Source of the DNA: Alphaproteobacteria bacterium WMHbin7
GTDB lineage: Bacteria > Pseudomonadota > Alphaproteobacteria > Rhodospirillales > WMHbin7
DNA length: 64,000 nt
Assembly (NCBI GenBank): GCA_002753155.1
Contig: PDZW01000012.1
Coordinates: 1 to 64,000, forward strand
Direction of reading: 5' to 3'
Below the pieces are notes generated by a model, which worked only from the letters and a program-made list of their open reading frames with translations, was not told the origin of the DNA and searched no databases. The position numbers were made by a program, and so were the translations under genes. Shown piece after piece: positions 8,497 to 16,854 of this stretch (position 1 is its first letter; each line of letters starts with the position of its first letter).

Positions 8497-9822
8497 ATGA
8501 ACAAGGCCATGCAGCATTTGAAATCTTCATTGGGGGGCTGTAGGCCTCGCCTGCAAATCGCAGCAGGTCGGGCGCTTGCCATACTGGCTGTCTGCGCAAG
8601 TGCCGTGCCGTCCGATTTCGCGCATTCTGCCGATGCCACCAGAAAATTCGCCTCGAACACACTTCAAAAGCTGATCGATCAAGCCCCTGAAGGTTCAACG
8701 GTGAATGTGCCGCCCGGGCATTATTTGGGCTCTGTCGCCGTCTTGAAATCCATTCAACTTGATGGCGGCGGGCTGGTTACGATCGACGCAGAGGGCAAAG
8801 GCTCGGTCATCGTCATCAAGGCAGACAATGCGAGTGTGCGCAATCTGCGGCTGATTAATTCAGGTGTGGATCACAACAACGAAGACGCCGGAATAAAACT
8901 GCGCGGCAATGGAAATACGATCAAGGATAACATTATCGAGGACGCGCTGTTCGGCATTTGCCTCGAACAGTCCGAGCAGAACATCCTGCGCAGAAACAAG
9001 ATATCGTCAAAAGCCATCGAGCTTGGCATGCGCGGCGACTCGATAAAGCTCTGGAACTCGCACCATAACCTGATCGAGGACAATGAGATCATCAATTCCC
9101 GTGATCTGGTGCTTTGGTTCTCGCGCGAAAATAAATTGACCGGAAACAGCGCCAGCAGGGGGCGCTATGGCCTTCACTTCATGCAAGCTGGAAACAATCT
9201 GGTCGAGAACAACCGCTTTTTTGATAATTCGGTAGGGCTTGCCCTGATGTATAGCCAAGGAGATGTGTTGAGGCGCAATTACATCGCCAGTTCGACCGGG
9301 GCAACCGGCGTCTGCGTCTCCGTGAAGGAATCGAGCAATGTCACCATTGAGGACAACGATATTCTCTACTGCGCCAATGGCATTCACCTCGACCAGTCTC
9401 CCATCGAGCCTGGAACGATCAACAAAATCTCAAAAAATCGAATCAGCTATAACGATATCGCCATTTCTTTCTTAAGCAATTGGCATGACAACGAATTCAG
9501 GCTGAACCGGTTGACCGGAAATCTGACGGAAGTCGCTGTCTATGGCAGCGGAACGGCAAGCAAGAATGTCTGGGACGGCAATATCTGGGAAACCTACGAG
9601 GGGTTCGACCGCAATGGCGATGGAATTGGCGATACGCCCCAGCGCATTCTAAGCTATGCCGGGCGCGTGTGGATGGATGTTCCTAACACGCGATTCTTCA
9701 AAGGCTCGTTCGTGCTGGAGCTTTTGGATTTTCTTGATCGGCTTGCCCCTTTCAGCGAACCGAGGCTTCTTTTGGAAGACCCGCATCCACGCCTGTCATC
9801 TGCTGGAAAGCCCGTGTCATGA
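8497..9822 (+). CDS. nosD: NosD, periplasmic beta-helix copper-site maturation protein
   Basis: A 441-residue exported protein with repeated short strands (NTIKDNIIEDA, NILRRNKISS, NLIEDNEIINS, NLVENNRFFDNS), the right-handed parallel beta-helix of the CASH/NosD family. NosD works with the NosFY ABC transporter to build the CuZ centre of NosZ in the periplasm. The signal peptide is unusually long: about 20 charged residues precede the hydrophobic core at RALAILAVCASAV. The stop overlaps the nosG start (ATGA at 9819-9822), indicating translational coupling. Confidence 0.93.
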   Translation: MNKAMQHLKSSLGGCRPRLQIAAGRALAILAVCASAVPSDFAHSADATRKFASNTLQKLIDQAPEGSTVNVPPGHYLGSVAVLKSIQLDGGGLVTIDAEGKGSVIVIKADNASVRNLRLINSGVDHNNEDAGIKLRGNGNTIKDNIIEDALFGICLEQSEQNILRRNKISSKAIELGMRGDSIKLWNSHHNLIEDNEIINSRDLVLWFSRENKLTGNSASRGRYGLHFMQAGNNLVENNRFFDNSVGLALMYSQGDVLRRNYIASSTGATGVCVSVKESSNVTIEDNDILYCANGIHLDQSPIEPGTINKISKNRISYNDIAISFLSNWHDNEFRLNRLTGNLTEVAVYGSGTASKNVWDGNIWETYEGFDRNGDGIGDTPQRILSYAGRVWMDVPNTRFFKGSFVLELLDFLDRLAPFSEPRLLLEDPHPRLSSAGKPVS

Positions 9823-10577
9823 GTGCGCCTGACGAGGTGAAAACTGTTCGCTCCATGTCCTCAAAGAGGACGCGACGCGAGATTCTTCGCTCGGTCGCCA
9901 TGGGAGGGGCAATCGTCGGCGCCTCTTTGTTCGGCTTTTTTCCGACGATCAAGAAATGGACCCCCAGGTTGCGCCCGCCTGGTGCCATCGCAGAAAAGGA
10001 ATTTCTGGCGGCCTGTATCAAATGCGGACAGTGCGTTCAAGTCTGCCCGGTCGAGGCAGTAAGGCTGGGCGATCTGGATGAAGGATTTGGGGTTGGTGTC
10101 CCCTTTATCGACGCCCGAAGCCAGGCCTGCGACTTTTCTTGCGATGCCGTGCAGTGCATCCTGGCTTGTCCCACCGGGGCTTTGGCGCATGAGATTGACA
10201 AGAAGGAACAGGTGCGCATGGGGCTGGCGCGTCTGGATAAGCCCGGACGCTGCCTGGCCAGGCAGGGCAAGGGTATCAAAGGCCCCGCCCGTGGCCCCAA
10301 GTTCGAGGGCATCCACCGCATCGAGAAAATAGATCGCTGGAAGCCGGTTAGAATGGCCAGCTATGACTACGATCTGGAGCTTTGCGATCTTTGTGTGCGT
10401 GAATGTCCGATCAAGGGCGCCATTTCGCTTGAAACCATGCCCGAAGATCCGACAGGGCTTAAAAAAACGCCTGTGGTGCATGAGTCCTGCACGGGCTGCG
10501 GCATGTGCGAAATGATCTGTCCGGTCGAGCCTGCCGTCATCGTTATCGACATTCGCCGCAAGTGGGGGGATGTCTGA
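9819..10577 (+). CDS. nosG: NosG, NapG-like polyferredoxin
   Basis: A 252-residue 4Fe-4S protein. A twin-arginine region (KRTRREILRSVAMGG) precedes one hydrophobic stretch. Cysteine clusters follow: CIKCGQCVQVCP, CDFSCDAVQCILACP, CDLCVRECP and CTGCGMCEMICP, i.e. room for four clusters as in NapG. In nosR-less clade II clusters NosG and NosH are thought to form a quinol-oxidising module passing electrons to cytochromes c. The gene overlaps nosD by four bases and nosH by three (TGATG). Confidence 0.9.
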   Translation: MSAPDEVKTVRSMSSKRTRREILRSVAMGGAIVGASLFGFFPTIKKWTPRLRPPGAIAEKEFLAACIKCGQCVQVCPVEAVRLGDLDEGFGVGVPFIDARSQACDFSCDAVQCILACPTGALAHEIDKKEQVRMGLARLDKPGRCLARQGKGIKGPARGPKFEGIHRIEKIDRWKPVRMASYDYDLELCDLCVRECPIKGAISLETMPEDPTGLKKTPVVHESCTGCGMCEMICPVEPAVIVIDIRRKWGDV

Positions 10578-11539
10578 TGGGCTTTTTCGATTCGATGAAG
10601 GTCATGCTGGGAGCCGATCCGCTGCGCACGGTTGGCAAAACACCCGAGGCGATTGCCCTGCACGAAGCCAAGCGCCAGATCAAGGGCGCCGAAAGGGCGC
10701 GCGAAATCAAGCTTCAACATTCAAAGAAGGCCTCGAATAAGTGGCGCAATATCCGTTGGGCGACGCTGATCATGGTCAATCTGCTTTTCGTTCTTTCCTT
10801 CCGTTTCGATGTGCAGCTTGTCGAAGGCGCCTTGACCGCCTCACGCGTGGTTGGTTTTCACTTCGCAGACCTCAACTCTGCCCTTCAGGTCATGCTGGCC
10901 TACAAGCACATTCTGATCAATCTGGTCATCGGAACCACCACGGTTTTACTGCTGTGGCTGCTGCTGGGTGGGCGCAGTTTCTGCTCTTGGGTCTGTCCTT
11001 ATCATCTGCTGTCAGAGCTGGCGGAGAAGGTTCATCTCATGCTGGCCATGCGTCGGTTGGTGATGAACTATCCTTTGCATCGGGGAACCAGAACCGTTCT
11101 ATATGTCGTGTTCGCGCTCCTGGCTCTGGTCAGCGGCTATACGGTATTCGAATCGATTTCGCCGACGGGCATTCTGTCCAGAGCCATGATCTACGGCCCC
11201 GGTCTTGCCGTCATCTGGGTCGGCGGTCTTTTGGTCTATGAAGTCTTTTTTATCCGACGCATGTGGTGCCGGTATATCTGTCCGATCGGCCTGACATATG
11301 GCTTCGTCGGCTCGATTTCCCCGGTGCGGGTCAAGTACGATCTTCGCAATTGTCTGCACGAGGGGGACTGTCGTAAGGTGTGTCTGGTTCCGCATGTGCT
11401 GGAATGCACGAAGAAAAGCTATGCCGAGGATGTTCAGGTTTCGATTGGCGCGGATTGCACCCGCTGCGGCGCCTGCGTTGATGCCTGCCCCACCGGATCG
11501 CTGAAATTCGATATCAAGGGAATGGATAAGCTTCTATAG
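10577..11539 (+). CDS. nosH: NosH, NapH-like membrane iron-sulfur protein
   Basis: A 320-residue membrane protein with four or five helices, two membrane-proximal motifs CSWVCPYHLLSE and CRYICPIGLTYG typical of the NapH/NosR/RdxA family, and a C-terminal ferredoxin cluster CTRCGACVDACP. It is expected to dock quinol and pass electrons to NosG. ATG 10577-10579 overlaps the nosG stop; the frame is open upstream to 10505 but that would lie inside nosG. The C-terminal half of NosR is homologous, which explains how this cluster lacks nosR. Confidence 0.9.
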   Translation: MGFFDSMKVMLGADPLRTVGKTPEAIALHEAKRQIKGAERAREIKLQHSKKASNKWRNIRWATLIMVNLLFVLSFRFDVQLVEGALTASRVVGFHFADLNSALQVMLAYKHILINLVIGTTTVLLLWLLLGGRSFCSWVCPYHLLSELAEKVHLMLAMRRLVMNYPLHRGTRTVLYVVFALLALVSGYTVFESISPTGILSRAMIYGPGLAVIWVGGLLVYEVFFIRRMWCRYICPIGLTYGFVGSISPVRVKYDLRNCLHEGDCRKVCLVPHVLECTKKSYAEDVQVSIGADCTRCGACVDACPTGSLKFDIKGMDKLL

Positions 11540-11549
11540 GTGCAGTGTT

Positions 11550-12431
11550 GTGATTCTGCTTGAAGACGTGTCGAAAGTGTTTCAGCGCCATCTGGTTCTT
11601 GACAAGGTGTCCTTGTCGATTGGTCAGGGCGAGAGAATAGCGCTTGTCGGCTCGAACGGTGCGGGAAAGACAACCTTGATCCGATGCCTTCTGGGCGAGT
11701 ACACCCATGAAGGAAAGATTGATATCGGTGGCGGCTGTCCGCGACTTGACCGCTACGGCGTTCTTTCCCGCATTGGCTTTGTTCCGCAAATACCTCCCCC
11801 GCTGAAAATGCCGGTGGCTGAGCTTGTCTCCTTTGCGGCTTCGCTTTGCGGCACAAGTTCCAGGCGCATTGTCGATATCGTCAAAGAATTGGGGCTTGAT
11901 TTCGCCCGCGTCAAGCGACTTCCTTTTGTTAAGCTATCCGGCGGCATGAAGCAAAAGCTGCTGATTGGCATTGCATTCGGCCGCGACGCCGACATCCTGA
12001 TCATGGACGAACCGGCGGCGAATCTTGATCCAGAGGCCAGGCGCATCTTCTTTCGCCAATTGGCAGAGCGCAAGGAACGCTCGGTCATGCTGATCACAAG
12101 CCATCGGCTTGACGAGGTCGCCTCGCTGGTCAATCGCGTCATTGAAATGGATCAGGGTCGGGTTGTGCTGGACGACAAGGTGGCCGACGATGTCGATATG
12201 ACCAGCCTGTGGCATTGCGACGTTTGCTTAAGGCGCGTTGAGCCTGCTTTCTCACGCGTGATGACGGAGTGGCGCTTTCAATCGCAAGATCAGGGATTGG
12301 TCTGGAAAGGAGAGGTCAGTGGGCCGGACCGCTTGCGCTTTCTTAGCGTTCTAACACGTTATGCGGGCCTGATCGCATCGCTTCGGATGCAAGAAAACAA
12401 GGAGGACGATTCATGTGCACCCCCCTCCTGA
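11550..12431 (+). CDS. nosF: NosF, ABC transporter ATPase
   Basis: A 293-residue ATP-binding subunit with GTG start (11550). Walker A is GSNGAGKTT (about 34-42), the signature LSGGMKQK, Walker B ILIMDEP, and the H-loop ITSHR. It powers NosY in the NosFY exporter that supports CuZ assembly with NosD. The C-terminal ~80 residues contain HCDVC, two cysteines and a histidine, and could bind metal. The 3' end overlaps nosL by 19 bp. Confidence 0.93.
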   Translation: MILLEDVSKVFQRHLVLDKVSLSIGQGERIALVGSNGAGKTTLIRCLLGEYTHEGKIDIGGGCPRLDRYGVLSRIGFVPQIPPPLKMPVAELVSFAASLCGTSSRRIVDIVKELGLDFARVKRLPFVKLSGGMKQKLLIGIAFGRDADILIMDEPAANLDPEARRIFFRQLAERKERSVMLITSHRLDEVASLVNRVIEMDQGRVVLDDKVADDVDMTSLWHCDVCLRRVEPAFSRVMTEWRFQSQDQGLVWKGEVSGPDRLRFLSVLTRYAGLIASLRMQENKEDDSCAPPS

Positions 12432-12910
12432 CTCGCAGGCAACTTCTGTTCGCTCACGCTCCCGGTCTTTTGCTCGTGCTGGCCGGATGTTCCGGCGAAG
12501 CTGACAAGGGACCGGCCGAGGTCCGTTGGGGCAAGGAAAACTGTACTTATTGCGGCATGATCATCGACAATCCGCGTTTTGCAACCCAGATCAGGGGCGG
12601 AGAGCCCCGTAAATTATGGAAGTTCGACGATCCGGGCTGCGGCGCCCTCTGGCTTGACAAGCAGTCTTGGGGCAATGAGGGGCGAACCGAGTTCTGGGTG
12701 GGCGAATCTGAAACCGGAAGTTGGATAGATGGCCGCGATGCCTGGTTCGTCTCGGGCCAGAAATCTCCGATGGGGTATGACTATGGTGCTGTCAAGCAGA
12801 TGCGAGACGGCGGGCTTTCCTTCGCTTCTTTCCGGCAAGCCGTTATCGCCTCGGGTTCAAGGACTCAGTGCTTGCCTGCTCTCAGCCTCGTTCAAGGAAA
12901 GGCTGACTGA
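12413..12910 (+). CDS. nosL: NosL, outer-membrane copper lipoprotein
   Basis: A 165-residue lipoprotein with lipobox LVLAGC near residue 26, followed by the NosL copper-binding motif CTYCGMII and the family signature SPMGYDYGA. NosL delivers Cu(I) to apo-NosZ. A twin arginine (TRRQLLF) just before the hydrophobic core could make it a Tat lipoprotein. Order F-L-Y differs from the more common F-Y-L. Its stop overlaps the nosY start by one base. Confidence 0.93.
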   Translation: MCTPLLTRRQLLFAHAPGLLLVLAGCSGEADKGPAEVRWGKENCTYCGMIIDNPRFATQIRGGEPRKLWKFDDPGCGALWLDKQSWGNEGRTEFWVGESETGSWIDGRDAWFVSGQKSPMGYDYGAVKQMRDGGLSFASFRQAVIASGSRTQCLPALSLVQGKAD

Positions 12911-13740
12911 TGATGCGCGCACTGTTGCTTGCCGCCAGGCTGGATATTACGGAAAGTCTGCGCGCACGCTGGTTTCTCTTCTACAGCCTGGTGTTTGGCG
13001 GAATCGTCATTCTGCTCTTCGTGTTCGGGCTGACCGAATCGCGTATTCTTGGGTTCACGGGATTGTCGCGTCTTCTGGTCACCTATATCCAGTTATGCGT
13101 GGCCATCTTGCCCATTTTCATTCTCATAACGACGGTGCGCTCGGTGGCAGGCGATCGTGAGGCAGGGGTTTTCGAATATATGCTTTCGCTTCCTGTGCCG
13201 CTGGCTTCCTGGTTCTGGGGAAAAATGATCGGTCGATTCCTGGTTGTTTTCATGCCGGTGTTTCTAGCCATGGCCTGCGCGGCGGCATGGTCCCTGCTCA
13301 GGGGCATTGGATTGGATTGGGGGCTCTTTCTGCTCTATACGGCCCTGCTGATCTCAATGGCCTGGGCCTTTCTTGGCTTTGGCATGTTGATCTCGACACT
13401 GGCCAGAACGCCCGATGTCGCCCAGACTGGCGCCTTTCTTTTCTGGCTACTCTTGCTGCTGTTTCTCGATCTCTTGCTCTTAAGCGTGATGATTCGCGGG
13501 CAATTGCCTTTCGAACTCGTTATCGGTCTGGCTCTTCTCAACCCTCTTCAATCCTTTCGCACCGCCGCAATACTGCTCTTTGATCCCCAGATGGTGGTTT
13601 TGGGGCCTGCCGCCTATGTCATTCTCGATGCCCTCGGCCAGACCGGCTATTTGATCTTTGCCATTGCCTATCCGCTCTTGCTGGGAAGCTTGAGTGCTGC
13701 TCTGGGATGCCGGATTTTCATGCGAGGCGACCTTCCTTAG
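12910..13740 (+). CDS. nosY: NosY, ABC transporter permease
   Basis: A 276-residue inner-membrane protein with six predicted helices, beginning MMRALLLAARLDITESLRAR. The region DREAGVFEYMLSLPV between helices 2 and 3 is the conserved cytoplasmic coupling segment of the ABC-2/NosY family. Together with NosF it transports an unidentified, probably sulfur-containing, species for CuZ assembly. Last gene of the nos run; its stop codon lies inside the inverted repeat that also ends the convergent gene. Confidence 0.92.
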   Translation: MMRALLLAARLDITESLRARWFLFYSLVFGGIVILLFVFGLTESRILGFTGLSRLLVTYIQLCVAILPIFILITTVRSVAGDREAGVFEYMLSLPVPLASWFWGKMIGRFLVVFMPVFLAMACAAAWSLLRGIGLDWGLFLLYTALLISMAWAFLGFGMLISTLARTPDVAQTGAFLFWLLLLLFLDLLLLSVMIRGQLPFELVIGLALLNPLQSFRTAAILLFDPQMVVLGPAAYVILDALGQTGYLIFAIAYPLLLGSLSAALGCRIFMRGDLP

Positions 13741-13760
13741 CGCACAATGCGCTAAGGAAG
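13732..13760. terminator. Perfect 13-bp inverted repeat between convergent genes
   Basis: CTTCCTTAGCGCA (13732-13744), three loop bases, then TGCGCTAAGGAAG (13748-13760). The stop codons of nosY (13738-13740) and of the convergent gene (13752-13754) both lie inside the arms. There is no clear T-run on either strand, so it may act as a bidirectional terminator or 3'-end stabiliser. Confidence 0.65.
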
Positions 13761-14552
13761 CGTTCGAGCCAGCCTGAAGCCAAGATTGGTGCTGAAATTG
13801 ACCGGCGTTAATTGTGTCTTGTAGAAAGCGGTCATGAGTTTCGGGTAATTCTCGACCGAGCCGCCCCGGATAATGCGGTAGCAGAAATTTTGCCATTCAT
13901 TGACGTAATCCTTGGGCAGGTTGGGCGCATAATTGCTTCCCGAGCAATCCGCCGTCCATTCCCAGACATTGCCATGCATATCGTAAAGGCCGAAGGCGTT
14001 GGGCTTCAGTTTGCCCACCGGCTGAATTTTCAAACCAGAATTGTCCTTGTACCAAGCATGTTGGCCTATTTGCGTTTCATCATCTCCGAAACTGAACTTT
14101 CCGGAATGTCCCGCCCGCGCCGCATATTCCCATTCTTCATTCGTCGGCAGGCGGTAGGCTTTGCCGGTCTTGGCGTTCAATCGCGCAATGAATTCCTGCA
14201 CCCGTCGCCAAGTCACGCGGACAACGGGCAGGTTGGCTGCCTTGACGTCGCTGGGATTATCGCCCATGACTGCTTCCCACTCCTTTTGCGTCACCTCGTA
14301 TTTCCCGATGGCGAAAGAGTGCGAGATGACGATTTTGGGGCGTTTGGCCTGATCTTCCTCGGTCTTATCATAATCGTAGGGATCTCCGGAAAGAACGCTT
14401 CCCGGCGCGATCGTCACCAACTCAGGGCAAGCGTCACAATCTCGAAAAACACTTCCCGGGGGTGATGATTCCGCTCGTGCCATCCCAGTCACCAGAACGA
14501 GACATCCCAGCAGAGTAAGGCGTAAGTTCAAAGCAGAGCCCATAATACGCAT
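13752..14552 (-). CDS. Exported SUMF1/FGE-fold protein, NirV-like
   Basis: A 266-residue protein with a signal peptide (LTLLGCLVLVTGMARA) and one FGE-sulfatase domain: IGKYEVTQKEWEAVMGDNPS, PVVRVTWRRVQEFIARLN, YRLPTNEEWEYAARAG, FGLYDMHGNVWEW and RGGS. Formylglycine-generating enzymes modify sulfatases, but many relatives lack that activity. NirV, found next to nitrite reductase genes in denitrifiers, belongs to this fold. Convergent position against nosY makes a NirV-like accessory role plausible. No sulfatase or nirK is in the window. Whether the catalytic cysteines of true FGE are present needs an alignment. Confidence 0.75.
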   Translation of the reverse strand: MRIMGSALNLRLTLLGCLVLVTGMARAESSPPGSVFRDCDACPELVTIAPGSVLSGDPYDYDKTEEDQAKRPKIVISHSFAIGKYEVTQKEWEAVMGDNPSDVKAANLPVVRVTWRRVQEFIARLNAKTGKAYRLPTNEEWEYAARAGHSGKFSFGDDETQIGQHAWYKDNSGLKIQPVGKLKPNAFGLYDMHGNVWEWTADCSGSNYAPNLPKDYVNEWQNFCYRIIRGGSVENYPKLMTAFYKTQLTPVNFSTNLGFRLARTLP

Positions 14553-14594
14553 CCCTTTGCGATAGAGGGGGATAAACAGCCTTTAACCATCTCG

Positions 14595-14694
14595 TGAGCT
14601 TGCCCCCAACCTCGGACCAGGCTGGCCTGGAAAAATCCTGCTTCTGAGCTTGCCCCCAACCTTGGACCAGGCTGGCCTGGAAAAATCCCGCTTC
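14595..14694. repeat. Tandem 50-bp repeat, duplicated IS end
   Basis: Two adjacent copies of a 50-bp unit (14595-14644 and 14645-14694), each starting TGAGCTTGCCCCCAACC and differing by only a few bases. The second copy abuts the 3' end of the IS3-family transposase fragment and looks like its terminal inverted repeat; the first is an extra copy of the same end. The sequence contains an internal partial palindrome, CCAGGCTGGCCTGG. Confidence 0.75.
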
Positions 14695-15310
14695 ATCCGA
14701 CGGTGAGCTGGCCGGGGTTGCCGACCGGAAGATGAAGCCTTGCAGGCACTTGGTTGCCGATCGCGCTATGCGGCCGGACCATGTTGTAGTCTCTACGCCA
14801 ATCCTCGCATTTTTCTCGCGCTTCGTCGAGGCTCATGAACCAGCTGACGTTCAGGCATTCGGCTCGGAACTTGCCGTTCAGGGATTCGATGAAGGCGTTG
14901 TCGGTTGGTTTTCCGGGACGGCTGAAGTCGAGCGTGATGCCCTTCATGTAGGCCCAGAGATCCAACTCCTTGCTGATAAACTCAGGGCCGTTGTCTAGGC
15001 GAATCGTCTTTGGATAGGCAACGTCCAAAGCGGCTTTTTCCAATGCGGCAACAACGTCGGCTCCCTTGAAACTTTGCCGTGCCTCGATGGCCGGCGAGAG
15101 GCGCGAATAAGTATCCACGACCGTAAGGATTCGGATTTTCCGCCCGTCGAAGAGCTGATCGTGTACGAAATCCATCGCCCATATCTGGTTGGCCCTTTCT
15201 GCTGACGAACGGTCTTCGCGTAGCTTGGCCGTCACCTTGCGCTTGGGTGATTTGTTGCGTAATTGCAGGCCCTTTTCGCGATACAGACGATAGACACGCT
15301 TCACGTTCAC
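14645..15310 (-). mobile_element. Truncated IS3-family insertion sequence
   Basis: The residue of an insertion sequence: the 3' two-thirds of an orfB transposase and one terminal repeat. The orfA gene, the frameshift window and the other terminal repeat are absent. At about 15310 IS homology stops abruptly and unrelated sequence follows. The element separates the nos/NirV region from the caspase-cyclic nucleotide island, so it marks a past rearrangement boundary. It cannot transpose on its own. Confidence 0.85.
14693..15310 (-). pseudogene. IS3-family transposase orfB fragment
   Basis: About 205 residues of the IS3 OrfB integrase domain (rve), starting in the conserved VNVKRVYRLYREKGLQLR. 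The DDE catalytic residues are all kept: WAMDFVHD, TIRLDNGPEF and FIESLNGKFR, followed by RPHSAIG. The N-terminal helix-turn-helix part and its start codon are missing. An open frame continues upstream to a start at 15415, but those ~35 residues are not IS-like. Truncation means it is presumably inactive despite an intact catalytic core. Confidence 0.85.
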
Positions 15311-15650
15311 GGCCCAAATGGATTCGCCCACATCTGTTCTGTTTGTCCCGATCCCTGACCCGAAAAATTGTCCCGATATTGTCACGACTGACTGCGGACA
15401 ATGACCTGAAAACACTCTAAAATCAGTTAGTTATTAGAACGCGCCGGCCATCCCTTAGGGGATGGGGATTGTACAAATCCAGTGCCCATCTTCTTCCTCT
15501 ATGGCGCGCCACTCCCGTTCTTGTCCAGATGCTTGGAAGTTCTGTCTGGAATCTGGCTCTTTGGACAAAGCCTCTCAGAGCAAACGGTCTGATATCAAAA
15601 CCGCCCTCCGGCATCGATAGACGTCGAATGGAAAGGGCCGTGCGCAGGAA
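15311..15650. other. Non-coding junction between IS fragment and island
   Basis: No gene recognised. At 15340-15385 the motif TGTCCCGA occurs twice in a stretch ending TGTCACGACTG, which could be part of another mobile-element end. At 15451-15466 the hairpin ATCCC-TTAG-GGGAT could terminate transcripts of the leftward operon, although its stop codon is about 190 bp away. The remainder shows no feature. Confidence 0.35.
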
Positions 15651-16838
15651 TTATCTTTCGACGCCGATCAAGGCCTTAAGCCTCGCTACTTCCTTGGCCT
15701 GCAAACGCAGGCGATTGACCAGGACATTGACCAGAAGACGTCCAACGCTGTTCATTTTTTCCATGGTCGCGTCAAATTCCTTTCCGGTCACGACGACCAA
15801 GGTTGACGGCTCAAGCGCTCGCGCGGTGGCCATGCGTGGCTGTTTGTCGATCAGGGCCATTTCGCCCACGATGTCGCCTGGCTTCGAAACATCGAGAAAA
15901 TTGTCGCGTCCGTTGCCGCCGTTCTTCGATATCTGAATCATGCCGCGTTCGACGATGAAGGCTTCTCCGTTCGGCGCAGCGCCTTCGCGAAACAGAATTT
16001 CTCCAGCGGCCAGATTTCGCCGCTGCGAGGATGGCGGAAAGGACCGCGTGGACCGCCGCGTTTCGCGGCTAATCTTTCTATCGACGTCATGCAATGCCTT
16101 GGACGCCAGTTCGATGTTGGCGAATTCGCCGTTGCACATTCGCCCGGCAATATCGGTCAAGGCTGGAATGGCGCCTAGAACGGCATCATTCTCGTGCGAC
16201 TTTCCCAATCGCTCTCTCGACATTTCCTCAATCAGCTTTGCCAGCACCTTTCCAGCGCAGGCGATATCCAGAACGATGGCGTCCTCGGGACTGCTCAGGA
16301 TTTTCCGCGCAGCCTCCTTCTTGATGTCGCCAAGATAGGACAGGCGGCAGTCAAGCAGATGGTTGATATACATGTCGCCCGAGGCGCACAGGAGGACATG
16401 CTGGGGGCGGATGAAACAGCCTATGCACTGATTGCTATGATAATATTCGACGGCGTAGACGACCTTCCTCATGGTGGAAAAGAAACACAAAGGGTCGGGG
16501 CGCGGGCTGCCGGGTCCCATTTCGGAGATGGGGGGGATGTCGGAAAATTCCGAGACCAGATAGACGAAGTCGTCGTCTTCAAAATGGTCATAGACATGCA
16601 GAATGTCGGGATGCAGGATTTTCAGGGAGAAATTGGCGTCGGACCGTACCTTGGCCAGCGGATAATGGAATTCGGGGAAGGTCGATTGCAGCTTGCTGAC
16701 GGCGGTGATGCTGGCGGTGCGCCCTGAGAACAGGTCGAAGGCGCCGTATTTGAACGAGGCCTTGTCTTTGGCGTGCGTACAAATCGTCTTATAGCGGTTT
16801 CCCATCACGGGGATCGGCGAATGATTGGGGGAGGTCAT
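15651..16838 (-). CDS. Pseudokinase fused to cyclic-nucleotide-binding domain
   Basis: A 395-residue soluble protein. Residues ~15-250 follow the layout of an STPK-type kinase fold (ILHPDILHVYDHFEDDDFVYLVSEF resembles the HPNIV...YLVMEY region), but the catalytic loop reads CFIRPQHVLL where HRDxKPxN is expected, and the DFG position reads LDCRLS. Catalysis is therefore unlikely. Residues ~275-390 are a CAP_ED cyclic-nucleotide-binding domain with phosphate-binding cassette GDIVGEMALIDKQPRMAT holding the key Glu and Arg. It is the last gene of the leftward operon, 16 bp after the M50 protease gene, and is a candidate nucleotide sensor for the exporter or caspase. Confidence 0.75.
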   Translation of the reverse strand: MTSPNHSPIPVMGNRYKTICTHAKDKASFKYGAFDLFSGRTASITAVSKLQSTFPEFHYPLAKVRSDANFSLKILHPDILHVYDHFEDDDFVYLVSEFSDIPPISEMGPGSPRPDPLCFFSTMRKVVYAVEYYHSNQCIGCFIRPQHVLLCASGDMYINHLLDCRLSYLGDIKKEAARKILSSPEDAIVLDIACAGKVLAKLIEEMSRERLGKSHENDAVLGAIPALTDIAGRMCNGEFANIELASKALHDVDRKISRETRRSTRSFPPSSQRRNLAAGEILFREGAAPNGEAFIVERGMIQISKNGGNGRDNFLDVSKPGDIVGEMALIDKQPRMATARALEPSTLVVVTGKEFDATMEKMNSVGRLLVNVLVNRLRLQAKEVARLKALIGVER

Positions 16839-16854
16839 GCTTTGCCCTCGCTAT

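Noticed and set aside
14693..15415. Complete IS transposase starting at 15415
   Set aside because: The first ~35 codons do not match IS3 OrfB and the helix-turn-helix part is missing, so this is a fragment fused by chance to upstream sequence.
15423..15614. 63-codon minus-strand open frame between the IS and the pseudokinase
   Set aside because: No ribosome-binding site and no resemblance to known proteins; better treated as non-coding junction.
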